Shown: positions 19,004-28,487, counted from the stretch's first letter. The stretch is DNA of 64,000 nucleotides from VBDM01 sp964430565 (GCA_964430565.1 CAYSFD010000051.1:186001-250000), one strand, 5' to 3'. The notes: a model not told the origin generated them from the letters alone. Numbers and translations: made by a program.

Positions 19004-20680
19004 GTGAACCCGGTCAGCGCCGTTTCCTCAATTATCGTCTCGCCCGCCCCGCGTTCCTCTGCAGGGCTGGCTTTCTGCGCCATCGCGGTTGCCGCGCTGC
19101 TGCTTGCCCCGACTGCGATGGTGCTGGGCGGTGCATTCGCTCCAGGACAGGGGACTTGGCAGCATTTGGCCGCTACCGTACTACCCGATTATGTCGCCTC
19201 GACGCTGTGGCTCGGGTTGGGCGTCGCTTTCGGCGTGATGCTGCTGGGGGTGTCCAGTGCATGGCTGGTTGCTGCGTATCGTTTTCCGGGACGTGCGCTT
19301 CTGGAGTGGGTGCTGATCCTGCCGCTGGCGGTGCCGGGGTACGTGATCGCCTACGCCTACACCGACTTTCTTCAGTCTGCGGGGCCGGTACAGGGCTCGT
19401 TGCGCGCGATCACCGGCTGGCAGGCGGGTGAGTACTGGTTCCCCGACATCCGCTCCCTTGGCGGCGCCATTCTGGTTTTTTCGTTGGTGCTTTATCCCTA
19501 CGTCTACCTGCTTGTCCGCGCCGCTTTCCTTGAGCAATCGGCGAACCTCGTCGAAGCCGGCCGCCTTTTGGGTAGGGGCGCGTGGGGAACCTTTTTTCGC
19601 GTAGCGCTTCCGCTAGCACGGCCCGCAATCGCGGCGGGCACCTCGCTCGCGTTGATGGAAACGCTCGCAGACTTCGGTGCAGTTTCATATTTTGGCGTGC
19701 AGACCTTCACGACCGGCATCTACCGCGCCTGGCTGTCGATGGGCGATCCCGCAGCGGCGGCGCAACTCTCGGCGGCACTGCTCGCGGTGGTGTTCGCAGT
19801 CCTTCTGGTGGAGCGCTGGAACCGCGGCCAGGCCCGATACTACGACTACTCGATGCGCTCGCAGGAGCGGCTGCATCGGCTGTCAGGACGCGGGGCGACG
19901 GCAGCCGTACTGGTGTGCGCTGTGCCGCCCACGCTGGGTTTCCTCTTACCGGCGCTCATTTTGATCTACCGAGTTGCCGCAGAAAGCGGGCCGCTGTTTT
20001 CCGAGCGGTTTCTTTCACTCGCTATCAACAGCTTTACGCTCTCGGGCATCACGGCCGCCGCAGCCGTTGCGCTCGCCCTGCTGCTGGCCTATGCCGCACG
20101 GCTTTCGCATTGGCGGCCCGTGCATGTCGCGAACCGCGTCGCCGCGCTCGGCTATGCGATGCCAGGCGCTGTAATCGCGGTGGGGATCCTGGTCCCGGTC
20201 GGGCTTCTGGACAACTGGCTCGCTGCCTGGGTGGAAGCCCAGTGGGGGATGAAGGTCGGCTTGATTTTCACCGGCAGCGTGATCGCTCTGGTGTACGCCT
20301 ACCTGGTTCGCTTTCTCGCCATTGCGCTGCAGGCGGTCGAGGCGGGGCTCGCCAAGATCCGGCCCAGCATGGAGGATGCGGCACGGAGTCTGGGACGCAC
20401 GCCCGGGCAGGTGCTTGCACGAGTGCACGCGCCGATGATGGGTTCGAGCCTGCTCGCGGCCGGCTTGATCGTGTTCGTCGACGTCATGAAGGAGCTGCCG
20501 GTGACGTTTGCCATGCGCCCCTTCAACTTCGAGACCCTCGCGGTGCAGGCTTACCACTATGCGTCCGACGAGCGGCTCGCCGAGGCCGCCGCTGCATCGC
20601 TGGTCATCGTCGGCGTCAGCCTCGTGCCGGTGATTCTGCTTTCACGGGTGATCGCCAAGGGGCGGGAAACATCGAGCTGA
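19004..20680 (+). CDS. fbpB: Ferric-iron ABC transporter permease
   Basis: A 558-residue inner-membrane protein made of two fused permease halves, each with about six membrane segments and an EAA loop: EAGRLLGRGAWGTFFRVALPLARPAI in the first half and DAARSLGRTPGQVLARVHAP in the second. This fused layout is typical of FbpB/SfuB ferric permeases. The start is GTG 19004 (MNPVSAVSS). It lies divergent from the ATPase gene and converges with the binding-protein gene, so the transporter is spread over three transcription units rather than one operon. Confidence 0.87.
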   Translation: MNPVSAVSSIIVSPAPRSSAGLAFCAIAVAALLLAPTAMVLGGAFAPGQGTWQHLAATVLPDYVASTLWLGLGVAFGVMLLGVSSAWLVAAYRFPGRALLEWVLILPLAVPGYVIAYAYTDFLQSAGPVQGSLRAITGWQAGEYWFPDIRSLGGAILVFSLVLYPYVYLLVRAAFLEQSANLVEAGRLLGRGAWGTFFRVALPLARPAIAAGTSLALMETLADFGAVSYFGVQTFTTGIYRAWLSMGDPAAAAQLSAALLAVVFAVLLVERWNRGQARYYDYSMRSQERLHRLSGRGATAAVLVCAVPPTLGFLLPALILIYRVAAESGPLFSERFLSLAINSFTLSGITAAAAVALALLLAYAARLSHWRPVHVANRVAALGYAMPGAVIAVGILVPVGLLDNWLAAWVEAQWGMKVGLIFTGSVIALVYAYLVRFLAIALQAVEAGLAKIRPSMEDAARSLGRTPGQVLARVHAPMMGSSLLAAGLIVFVDVMKELPVTFAMRPFNFETLAVQAYHYASDERLAEAAAASLVIVGVSLVPVILLSRVIAKGRETSS

Positions 20681-20705
20681 CTCTCCCGGCGCCTTAACCC
20701 GGTTC

Positions 20706-21752
20706 CTACTTCCAGCCCACGCGGTCGAAGATCCTCTGCGCGACCGGTTGGTTCTTTCCGTACGTGTAAAGGCTCTGCGTGTCTTGCCTGAACGTCCCCA
20801 GCGCCGCGAAAACTGGATTGTTTAACTGCACGCTCGGAACTGCCGGCCACTCGTTGTTGCCATCGGCGAAGTAGCGCTGAGCGTCGTCACTCGCCAGGTA
20901 TTCGAGGAAACGGAGGGCGTTCTCGCGGTGGGGGGCGTTCTTGAGCACGCCTGCGCCCGAGATGTTGATGTGCGTTCCGCGGTCGCCCGGTGCCTGGTTG
21001 GGCCACACGACGCCCACTTTTTCCGAGATTGAGCGCTCATTGGGATTGGCCGAGCGCACAAGCCGCGCGTAATAGTAGGTGTTGGCGATGGCGATCTGGC
21101 ACTCACCCGCGGCAACCGCCGCGATTTGATCGGTGTCCCCGCCCTTGGGCGCACGCGCCAGGTTCGCCACCACGGCCTTTGCCCAGGCTTCGGCGCCGGC
21201 TTCGCCCAAGTGACTGATGATGCTGGACAGCAGCGAAAGGTTGTAAATGTGCCCGCCCGAACGGACGCAGATCTTGCCTTTCCATTTCGGGTCTGCAAGG
21301 TCTTCGTAGCGGGTCAGCTCGCCCGGCCTGATCCTGGACTTGTCGTAGAAGATCACCCGAGCCCGGGTCGAGAATCCGAACCACAGGCCCTGGGGATGGC
21401 GCAGGTTTGCCGGGATTCGCGATTCAAGCAGCGCCGATTTCACGTTCTGAAAGAAGCCCAGTTGTTCTGCTCGCCACAGGCGTCCCGCGTCGACCGTGAT
21501 CAACACGTCCGCGGGGCTTCTCGCGCCCTCGTTGCGAATGCGCTCGATCAGCGGGTCTTCTGCGGCGTCGATGCGATTGATACGGATACCGCTCTGTTTG
21601 GTGAAATTGGCGTATAGGGCCTCGTCGGTGCTGTAGTGACGCGAGGAATACAAATTCAGCACTTTCTCTTGCGGAAACGCTGGACTCGCAACGAAAAACC
21701 CGAAAGCGGTAAGCGCTAGCGCCGGAAGTTTGGGGAATGCGCGACACGACAT
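20706..21752 (-). CDS. fbpA: Ferric-iron ABC transporter substrate-binding protein
   Basis: A 348-residue periplasmic binding protein. The first about 27 residues look like a Sec signal ending SPAFPQE. The mature part starts with VLNLYSSRHYSTDEAL, where H and Y are candidate iron ligands, and has the later tyrosine pair in IANTYYYARL that coordinates ferric iron in the FbpA/FutA family. The length is normal. It converges with the permease gene (25-base gap). The promoter, read on the minus strand, is TTGCGA-17-TACCAT with a Fur-like palindrome filling the spacer, so iron repression is likely. Confidence 0.87.
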   Translation of the reverse strand: MSCRAFPKLPALALTAFGFFVASPAFPQEKVLNLYSSRHYSTDEALYANFTKQSGIRINRIDAAEDPLIERIRNEGARSPADVLITVDAGRLWRAEQLGFFQNVKSALLESRIPANLRHPQGLWFGFSTRARVIFYDKSRIRPGELTRYEDLADPKWKGKICVRSGGHIYNLSLLSSIISHLGEAGAEAWAKAVVANLARAPKGGDTDQIAAVAAGECQIAIANTYYYARLVRSANPNERSISEKVGVVWPNQAPGDRGTHINISGAGVLKNAPHRENALRFLEYLASDDAQRYFADGNNEWPAVPSVQLNNPVFAALGTFRQDTQSLYTYGKNQPVAQRIFDRVGWK

Positions 21753-21789
21753 TGGCTAAAGCTCCGAAAAAGAAGTGAAAGGAGCTTAG

Positions 21790-21818
21790 ATGGTAACGCG
21801 AATCATTCGCACTCGCAA
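21790..21818 (-). promoter_or_regulatory. fbpA promoter with Fur-like operator in the spacer
   Basis: On the minus strand TTGCGA (complement of 21813-21818) and TACCAT (complement of 21790-21795) are 17 bases apart. The palindrome GCGAAT-C-ATTCGC at 21798-21810 occupies the spacer, the classic position for a repressor. It shares GAATCATTC with the box at 18932-18944. Confidence 0.6.
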
Positions 21819-21891
21819 CATAGAGTCTGTGGGAGCGGTTAAGGGTTTGATCTAAAGGGGGTCTGCCTGTTGGCAGATAAGCAGTGGAAGT

Positions 21892-22350
21892 CTAGTCGAT
21901 TATGCGGCGCCCGCCGTCGAAGCGCCTGGCCCAATAGGCGGCGCGCATACTCTCTACGCGGACTGCGGCGCCGGGCCGGGGTGCGTGGATAAAGCGATGG
22001 TCGCCGAGATAGATTCCCACATGGGAGAACGGGCGTCGCTCCGTGTTGTAGAAGACCAGATCGCCCGCTTCGAGCGCGGCTACGGACACCGACTTTCCCA
22101 TCCGGCTTTGCGCCCGGGCGTTGTGCGGCAATTGGATACCGAACGCTTCCCGGTACACATGGGTCACCAGGCCGCTGCAGTCAAAACCGCTCTCCGGCGA
22201 CTCTCCGCCGCGCCGATAAGGGACTCCCGCCGTTGCGAGTGCCTGAAACACTATCTCCGGACTCCTGGCCGTGCCGGGCTGCTTGAGAGGTGGCCCGGTG
22301 GTGCAGCCGGCAGCAATACAAATACTGAAAAACAGATAGTTGCAGCGCAT
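21892..22350 (-). CDS. NlpC/P60-family lipoprotein endopeptidase
   Basis: A 152-residue protein with a lipobox at residues 12-16 (IAAGC, lipidated C16) and an NlpC/P60 domain. The catalytic Cys is C58 (GFDCSGLV), the His is H110 (FSHVGIYLG), and H122 follows in FIHAPR. Members cleave the peptide stems of peptidoglycan; the closest well-known relatives are MepS/Spr-type lipoproteins. It would act at the outer membrane facing the periplasm. It is divergent from the helicase gene, with about 90 bases between the chosen starts. Confidence 0.85.
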   Translation of the reverse strand: MRCNYLFFSICIAAGCTTGPPLKQPGTARSPEIVFQALATAGVPYRRGGESPESGFDCSGLVTHVYREAFGIQLPHNARAQSRMGKSVSVAALEAGDLVFYNTERRPFSHVGIYLGDHRFIHAPRPGAAVRVESMRAAYWARRFDGGRRIID

Positions 22351-22442
22351 AATTGAAGTACCTTAGATCATTGATACCTTTCTGTAAAGGCACACTGGCG
22401 AGCGCCTACGCGAGATATCCGGATCAGCGCTTGGGCGTTATA

Positions 22443-24509
22443 GTGGCTGGGACTGCAAAAAATAGTTCAGGATCAGAGTTGGCGAAGTCGAACAGCCCAG
22501 ACGGAGGGATCCCGCAACGAATCGATGCGGCCTTCGGTCCGCACGGGCCGCTTGCTGCAACAGTTCCCGGATACCGCACGCGATCGCAGCAGATCGAGAT
22601 GGCAGCGCGCGTTGCCGAGGCGATTCGCGACAATGCCGTGCTGGTCTGTGAGGCGGGCACCGGCACGGGGAAGACCTTTGCCTACCTCGTTCCCGCTTTG
22701 CTCTCGGGGGGCAAGGTCATCATCTCGACAGGCACCAAGACGCTGCAGGACCAGCTCTACCATCGTGATTTGCCGACGGTGCGCGAGGCGCTCAAGGTTC
22801 CGGTGACCACGGCGCTCCTCAAGGGCCGTGCCAACTATGTGTGCCACTATCACCTGGAGCACAATCTCGCGGAAGGTCGACCGATGAGCCGCGAGACCGC
22901 GGCCGACTTGCAGAGTCTTGCGCGTTTCGCGCGCATCACGCGCACCGGGGACAAGAGCGAGTTCGCCGAAGTCCCGGAGGAGGCTCCTGCCTGGAGCCTT
23001 GCCACTTCGACCCGGGAAAACTGCCTGGGACAGGCATGCCCGAGGTTTCGCGACTGCTTCGTGATGGCCGCCCGGCGCGAGGCGCTCGCCGCGGATATCG
23101 TCGTAGTAAATCACCACCTGTTCTTCGCCGATGTCATGCTCAAGGACGAGGGCATGGCGGAGCTCTTGCCCGCCTGCAATGCCGTGATCTTCGACGAGGC
23201 ACACCAGCTGCCTGAGACGGCGACTCTGTTCTTCGGCGAATCCCTCTCCACCGGCCAACTCGTCGAACTGGCTCGGGACGTTCGCGCCGAGGCTCTGTCG
23301 CACGCGAGAGACACACCGGATCCACCGCGGTTAACTGCTGCGCTGGACAAAGCGGCCCGGGATCTGCGCCTTGCGCTGTCCAACGAAAGCGCGCGCTTCT
23401 CCGCAACGTCGATCAAACGAAGGCGCGGATTTTCCGATGCGCTCGCCGCGCTCGATTCTGCGCTCGAATCCCTGTGCGCCGGGCTCAAACCGCTCGCCGA
23501 GCGCGGCGAGGGTCTTGCGCGCTGCGCCGACCGCGCGGATCAGGCAAAAGCCTTGCTCGAGCGCTGGCGAGACGACAGCCGCGCCGATATGGTCCGCTGG
23601 GTCGAGGTGTTCGGTCACTCTCTCCAACTGAATGCGACACCGCTTTCGGTTGCCGACGTTTTCCGAAGGCAGCTGGACGGTCACCCGCGCGCCTGGATCT
23701 TTGCTTCGGCGACGCTTGCCGTCAGCGGCGATTTCAGTCACTACCGCGGCGAAATGGGGCTGGATCAAGCGCGTACTGCGTGCTGGGATAGTCCTTTCGA
23801 CTACGGGGGGCAGGCTCTGCTCTACGTTCCGAGGAAGCTCCCGGATCCGAACAGCGACGAACACACGCGCTCCGTCGTCGCCGCCTCGCTTCCGGTGATC
23901 CAGGCGAGCGGCGGTCGCGCTTTTCTTCTGTTTACGACCTTGCGTGCGATGCGCCTTGCACACGAGCTGTTGCGCGAAGAATTCCAGCGGCGCTCGCTTG
24001 AGTTTCCTCTGCTGCTCCAGGGCGAAGGCTCCCGAAGCGAACTGCTGGAGCGCTTCCGGCGGCTGGGAAACGCGGTCCTGCTGGGCAGTGCAAGTTTCTG
24101 GGAAGGAGTGGACGTGCGCGGGAACGCACTGTCGCTAGTTGTCATCGACAAGCTGCCGTTCGCTCCGCCCGATGATCCGGTGCTCGCGGCGCGGCTCGAA
24201 TCGATGGAACGGGAGGGCCGCAACCCTTTCATGGACTACCAGCTGCCCCGGGCGGTTATTTCTCTCAAGCAGGGCGCCGGCAGATTGATTCGCGACGAAA
24301 CCGACCGGGGCGTTCTCGTCATCTGCGATCCGAGGCTTTTCTCGAAACCCTACGGCCGGCGTATTCTTGCCAGCCTGCCGCCGATGAAACTCGTGCGCGA
24401 ACTCGACGAAGTTCTGCACTTTATCCCCGCCGCTCAGACGTCCTCCTGCGAAGACGCCGCGGGCGAGAAAAACGACGCTCGATCGGTCGTCAGCGGCGGA
24501 GTTCGCTGA
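22443..24509 (+). CDS. DinG/YoaA-type ATP-dependent DNA helicase
   Basis: About 688 residues from GTG 22443. An in-frame TTG at 22353 would add 30 residues that lack family features, and the true start is not certain. The XPD-like superfamily 2 features are Walker A (EAGTGTGKT), the four Fe-S cysteines (one in YVCHYH, then C..C in NCLGQACPRF and one in RDCF), the DEAH box (FDEAHQLP), and the C-terminal motifs SFWEGVDVRGN and QGAGRLIRD. It likely removes R-loops or supports repair at stalled forks. Its 3' end overlaps that of bamD by 20 bases on the opposite strand. Confidence 0.88.
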   Translation: MAGTAKNSSGSELAKSNSPDGGIPQRIDAAFGPHGPLAATVPGYRTRSQQIEMAARVAEAIRDNAVLVCEAGTGTGKTFAYLVPALLSGGKVIISTGTKTLQDQLYHRDLPTVREALKVPVTTALLKGRANYVCHYHLEHNLAEGRPMSRETAADLQSLARFARITRTGDKSEFAEVPEEAPAWSLATSTRENCLGQACPRFRDCFVMAARREALAADIVVVNHHLFFADVMLKDEGMAELLPACNAVIFDEAHQLPETATLFFGESLSTGQLVELARDVRAEALSHARDTPDPPRLTAALDKAARDLRLALSNESARFSATSIKRRRGFSDALAALDSALESLCAGLKPLAERGEGLARCADRADQAKALLERWRDDSRADMVRWVEVFGHSLQLNATPLSVADVFRRQLDGHPRAWIFASATLAVSGDFSHYRGEMGLDQARTACWDSPFDYGGQALLYVPRKLPDPNSDEHTRSVVAASLPVIQASGGRAFLLFTTLRAMRLAHELLREEFQRRSLEFPLLLQGEGSRSELLERFRRLGNAVLLGSASFWEGVDVRGNALSLVVIDKLPFAPPDDPVLAARLESMEREGRNPFMDYQLPRAVISLKQGAGRLIRDETDRGVLVICDPRLFSKPYGRRILASLPPMKLVRELDEVLHFIPAAQTSSCEDAAGEKNDARSVVSGGVR

Positions 24510-25251
24510 GCGTACTTTTCAGATGCGCGCTATCGGGGAAATTCTTTCGCAGGATCCTCTCGGCGTCGTTGCGTAGCTCAGGCATGTCGAGCGCGTCGTA
24601 GGCCCGGACCATGATGTGCAGCGCCTCTTCCTGAGCCGGCGCCTGCGGGTAGTTTTTCAGGGCATATTGGGCGCGGTTTGCCGCCGCGACGTAGGCGCCG
24701 CGTTTCATGTAGTAACGGGCTACGTGCACCTCGTGGAAGGCAAGCGCGTTGACGAGATATCTCATGCGCGAGCGCGCATCGGGCGTGTACTTGCTTTCAG
24801 GAAATCGCTGCACGAGGTCTTTGAACGCGTCGAATGACTCTCGCACGACCTTGGGGTCACGCTCGGTCGGGTCCTGGTTGGACAGCCTGCCGAGCACACC
24901 CAGGTCCTCGTTGAAGTAGACCAAGCCCTTCAGATAGTACGCGTAGTCGACGTGGAGATGGTTGGGATGCAGCTTGACGAACCGTTCGGTGGCAGCAACA
25001 GCCAATACCGGCTCATTCTGCTTGTAGTACGCGTAGGCGATCTCGAGTTGCGCCTGCTGCGAGTAGCGACCGTAAGGAAAGCGCGCCTCGAGCGCTTCGT
25101 AGTGTTTGATCGCTTGTTCGTATCCCCCGGAGTCGAGCGCTTCCTTTGCCTCGCGGTAGAGTTTCGCGGCGGACCAGAGGGCGGGGTCGCTCTTGTCCGT
25201 GAAGGAACATGCCGCCAGTATCAGAGTGAATAAAGCTACACTACGTCTCAT
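24490..25251 (-). CDS. bamD: Outer membrane protein assembly factor BamD
   Basis: A 253-residue lipoprotein with lipobox LILAAC (lipidated C15) and TPR-like repeats covering the rest (LYREAKEALDSGGYEQAIKHYE, FPYGRYSQQAQLEIAYAYYK, then LVQRFPESKYTPDAR). It is the essential lipoprotein of the BAM complex that inserts outer-membrane barrels. Length and motifs are standard. Its start codon overlaps that of rluD on the other strand (ATG complement at 25249-25251 against ATG 25250), so the two promoters must lie inside each other's coding sequence. Confidence 0.95.
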   Translation of the reverse strand: MRRSVALFTLILAACSFTDKSDPALWSAAKLYREAKEALDSGGYEQAIKHYEALEARFPYGRYSQQAQLEIAYAYYKQNEPVLAVAATERFVKLHPNHLHVDYAYYLKGLVYFNEDLGVLGRLSNQDPTERDPKVVRESFDAFKDLVQRFPESKYTPDARSRMRYLVNALAFHEVHVARYYMKRGAYVAAANRAQYALKNYPQAPAQEEALHIMVRAYDALDMPELRNDAERILRKNFPDSAHLKSTLSELRR

Positions 25252-26194
25252 GATGAATCCGGCAAATCGTGCGGAGAATTATACCGTGGCAGGCGTTACC
25301 CGACGCGTTCCCGAGACTCTTGCAGGCCTGCGTTTGGACAAGGCCCTCGCGCGTATGTTTCCCGAGCACTCGCGTAGCCGCTTGCAGAAGTGGCTGAGAG
25401 ATGGGCGGGTGCGCCTTGATTCGCACGCGGCCGGGCCCAAGCAGAAGATCTGGGGCGGCGAACGCATCGAACTCCACCCGCAGGCCGACCCGACGGAGAC
25501 GGCTTTTCGAGCCGAACCGATTGCGCTTGAGATCGTCTACGAGGACGACGAGCTGCTGGTCATAAACAAGCCTGCGGGCCTGGTCGTTCATCCCGGAACC
25601 GGCAACTGGCAGGGGACGCTGCTCAACGCGCTGCTGCATCATTCGCCGCAGCTTGCTGCGATTCCCCGGGCCGGCATCGTGCATCGGCTCGACAAGGATA
25701 CGAGCGGGCTGCTCGTGGTGGCAAAGACCTCGCGCGCGCACACCGAACTGGTTCGGCAACTTCAGGCGCGAACGGTCAAGCGCGACTACCTCGCCGTGGT
25801 GCATGGGGTGGTCAGGCTGGACGGAGAGATCGCTGCGCCCGTCGGTCGCGATCCCCGCAGCCGCACGCGCATGGCCGTCGTCGGAACGGGCAGGCCGGCC
25901 CTGACCCGATACAAGGTTGCCAGACGCTTCGCCGATACCACTTTGCTCGAATGCAGCCTTGCCACCGGCAGAACGCATCAGATTCGCGTCCACATGCAGT
26001 CGCTGGGTCATCCCCTCGTCGGCGACCCGGTCTACGGCGGCAAGCGTCGGGGCGAATCGAAGGCCGGCGGGCTTCGCCGTCAGGCGCTGCATGCGGCCCG
26101 GCTTGAGTTTTCTCACCCGACCTCCGGTGTGCGCAGGCGCTTCACTGCTCCTCCGCCCGAAGACCTCCGGGCGCTTCTGGAATCGCTCGAGTGA
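25250..26194 (+). CDS. rluD: 23S rRNA pseudouridine synthase RluD
   Basis: A 314-residue RluA-family pseudouridine synthase. An N-terminal S4 domain (LRLDKALARMFPEHSRSRLQKWLRDG, about residues 27-52) is followed by the catalytic domain with D148 in GIVHRLDKDTSGLLVV and the RTHQIRVHMQSLGHPLVGD motif. It modifies helix 69 of 23S rRNA. I chose ATG 25250 (ATG 25253 is equally possible); the frame continues upstream into the bamD shadow. pgeF follows with its GTG overlapping the rluD stop, the usual betaproteobacterial pairing. Confidence 0.93.
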   Translation: MMNPANRAENYTVAGVTRRVPETLAGLRLDKALARMFPEHSRSRLQKWLRDGRVRLDSHAAGPKQKIWGGERIELHPQADPTETAFRAEPIALEIVYEDDELLVINKPAGLVVHPGTGNWQGTLLNALLHHSPQLAAIPRAGIVHRLDKDTSGLLVVAKTSRAHTELVRQLQARTVKRDYLAVVHGVVRLDGEIAAPVGRDPRSRTRMAVVGTGRPALTRYKVARRFADTTLLECSLATGRTHQIRVHMQSLGHPLVGDPVYGGKRRGESKAGGLRRQALHAARLEFSHPTSGVRRRFTAPPPEDLRALLESLE

Positions 26195-26931
26195 GCGCGC
26201 CCCACCCCGACTGGATTGCCCCGGAGTGGCCGGCGGCGAGGCACGTGCGCGCGCTCATCACCACTCGCGCAGGCGGGGTCAGCTCCAAAGAATTCGCGAG
26301 TCTCAATCTGAGCGCGCGCGTCGGGGACGATCCGCAGCGCGTGGCGCGCAACCGCGCCATCCTGGGTGCGTGCCTCCCTGCGGAGCCCGCGTGGGTGAAG
26401 CAGGTACACGGGACGGTCGTGATTGAAGCTGCGAAGGTGACGCCAGAGACGGAGGCCGATGGCCTTGTAACCCGTGCGGCAGGAGCGGTATGCGCGGTGC
26501 TAACCGCCGATTGCCTGCCGGTTCTGCTCGCCGATCGCACCGGCAAGACCGTGGGGATCGCGCACGCAGGCTGGCGCGGGCTCGCGGCAGGAATCATCGA
26601 GAACGTCGTGCGGGCGATGGATGTGCCTGCGTCAGATCTCATTGCGTATGTTGGTCCGGGCATCGGGCCACAGCGCTACGAAGTCGGCGAGGACGTGCGC
26701 CAGGCCTTTGTCGGCAAAGAGCCTGATGCGGCAGCGGCCTTCGTTTCCCGACAGAACGGAAAGTACCTCGCCGACCTCCAGTGGCTCGCGCGGCGGCGAC
26801 TCGCGGCCGCGGGCGTCGACGAGGTGTACGGCGCCAGTTTGTGTACCGTGAGCGATGAACGGTTTTTCTCCTTTCGCCGTAATCGCGTTACCGGCAGAAT
26901 GGCGAGCCTTGTCTGGCTCGAGGAAAGTTAG
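26191..26931 (+). CDS. pgeF: Peptidoglycan editing factor PgeF (YfiH, laccase-domain protein)
   Basis: A 246-residue protein of the YfiH/DUF152 family. The metal-binding residues appear as VKQVHG, LTADCLPVLL and IAHAGWRGLAAG. Family members were described as purine nucleoside phosphorylases or polyphenol oxidases and are linked to fidelity of peptidoglycan precursor use. The GTG start at 26191 overlaps the rluD stop codon, so translation is likely coupled. Confidence 0.9.
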   Translation: MSAPHPDWIAPEWPAARHVRALITTRAGGVSSKEFASLNLSARVGDDPQRVARNRAILGACLPAEPAWVKQVHGTVVIEAAKVTPETEADGLVTRAAGAVCAVLTADCLPVLLADRTGKTVGIAHAGWRGLAAGIIENVVRAMDVPASDLIAYVGPGIGPQRYEVGEDVRQAFVGKEPDAAAAFVSRQNGKYLADLQWLARRRLAAAGVDEVYGASLCTVSDERFFSFRRNRVTGRMASLVWLEES

Positions 26932-26934
26932 GAC

Positions 26935-27708
26935 ATGCCCACGATTGTCTGGATCTCGGCGATGACGGTTGCGGGCGGCGTGATCAGCATCGCGATCGCC
27001 GGGCTATTTGCCTTCTCGGCGCCCGTGGGCTGGATGCCCGCCCTGGTAAGCTTCGCGATCGGGAGCCTGCTCGGTGCGGTATTCCTCGAGATCCTTCCCC
27101 ACGCGATCGAAAGCGCCGGCAATCTTCAGTCTCTGTTCGCCACGGTACTGGGCGGCATTCTGGGGTTTTTCGTTCTGGAAAAGCTCGTGCTGTGGCGCCA
27201 CTGCCACATCGAGGACTGCGAGGCTCACGACCATCACGTCGATCCCTCCGACGGCGGCCGCAGCGGCCTCATGATCATCATCGGCGACGGCTTTCACAAT
27301 TTCGTCGACGGCATCCTGATTGCCGCCGCATTTCTGCAGAGTACCGAGCTGGGCGTGGTTACCGCGGCGGCGATCATCGCGCACGAGATTCCACAGGAAA
27401 TCGGCGACTTCGTCATTCTCTTGCACTCGGGCTACAGCAAGACCGCGGCACTGGTGCTCAATCTGCTGTCGAGCTTGGCCATGCTGGTCGGCGCGCTGCT
27501 CGCGTATTTCATGCTGCGGGCGGCGCAGGAATGGATCGTGACCGTGCTTGCGCTTGCTGCGGCCAGCATGATCTATGTGGCCGTGGCTGACCTCATACCC
27601 GGGCTGCACAAGCGTCCGGAGTTGCACGCCACGGCGCAGCAGGTAGCGCTGATCGCGCTCGGCGTAGCCGTGATCTGGCTCGTAGGCACCCTGGCCAGAC
27701 CAGGTTGA
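26935..27708 (+). CDS. ZIP-family divalent metal transporter
   Basis: A 257-residue inner-membrane protein with about eight membrane segments. The metal path motifs are GDGFHNFVDG in segment 4 and AHEIPQEIGDF in segment 5. A His-rich cytoplasmic loop (HCHIEDCEAHDHH) lies between segments 3 and 4. It probably imports zinc or iron. It begins three bases after the pgeF stop, so it is likely the last gene of the rluD-pgeF unit, although its function is unrelated. Confidence 0.85.
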   Translation: MPTIVWISAMTVAGGVISIAIAGLFAFSAPVGWMPALVSFAIGSLLGAVFLEILPHAIESAGNLQSLFATVLGGILGFFVLEKLVLWRHCHIEDCEAHDHHVDPSDGGRSGLMIIIGDGFHNFVDGILIAAAFLQSTELGVVTAAAIIAHEIPQEIGDFVILLHSGYSKTAALVLNLLSSLAMLVGALLAYFMLRAAQEWIVTVLALAAASMIYVAVADLIPGLHKRPELHATAQQVALIALGVAVIWLVGTLARPG

Positions 27709-27734
27709 TATCGGCCCGCGCGAGTTCCTGCGCG

Positions 27735-28487
27735 TCAGAGCATCGCCGAACCGCCGTCCACCACGAGCGTCTGTCCGGTAACGAACGCTGAATCGTCGCT
27801 CGCGAGAAAACTCAGGGCGCCTACGAGATCCTCCGGCCGCTCTTCGCGCTGGATTGCGCGGCTGCCGATGCTTTCGGCGTGATTGCGCAGATGCTCGGGT
27901 CTGCCGGCGGTCCCGTCCGATACGGTCAATCCAGGCGCGATCGTGTTCACGGTGATGCCGTCCTTCCCCAGCTCGCGCGCTAGGCCGCGCGTCATGGCGA
28001 TCACCGCGCCTTTACTCGCGATGTAGTGAAGGAAGTAGGGCACGCCCTTGAGGGGCGCTCCTGAGGCCAGGTTGATGATGCGACCGCTCTTTTGCCTGCG
28101 CATCTGCGGAGTGACGGCTTTGCAGCACAGCGCGACACCCAGCACATTGACCTCGAGGAGCCGCTTCCATTCGTCCACCGGAATCGCCTCGAAAGGACCA
28201 AGCTTGACGGTGGCGAACATCGCCGCGCAGTTGACAAGAATGTCGATGCGCCCGAAAGCCCTGACGGCCTCCTCGGCCATGGAAGCGGTGTCGGTTTCCG
28301 AGGACACGTCGACTCTGAGCCCAAGGGTGCGCGCCCCCGACTTTGCGAGCTGCGCAGCCGCGACGTCATACTGCGCAATGTCGGCGATGACCACGCTGGC
28401 GCCGTCCGCAGCAAGCCGCGCCGCCATCGCCTTGCCGATTCCTTGTCCCGCGCCGGTCACGATTGCGCTTCTGCCTGTGAGCTTCAT
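27735..28487 (-). CDS. Short-chain dehydrogenase/reductase
   Basis: A 250-residue classical SDR: cofactor motif TGAGQGIG (11-18), D60 in LRVDVSS, NCAA at 86-89, catalytic S142, Y155 and K159, and the C-terminal GQTLVVDGGSAML. I chose ATG 28487 because a GGAGG site lies 6 bases upstream and the family start follows; the longer frame is not supported. The absence of a positive residue directly after the glycine motif and the Asp36 at the end of strand 2 (VIADIA) suggest NAD preference. The substrate is unknown. Confidence 0.85.
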   Translation of the reverse strand: MKLTGRSAIVTGAGQGIGKAMAARLAADGASVVIADIAQYDVAAAQLAKSGARTLGLRVDVSSETDTASMAEEAVRAFGRIDILVNCAAMFATVKLGPFEAIPVDEWKRLLEVNVLGVALCCKAVTPQMRRQKSGRIINLASGAPLKGVPYFLHYIASKGAVIAMTRGLARELGKDGITVNTIAPGLTVSDGTAGRPEHLRNHAESIGSRAIQREERPEDLVGALSFLASDDSAFVTGQTLVVDGGSAML

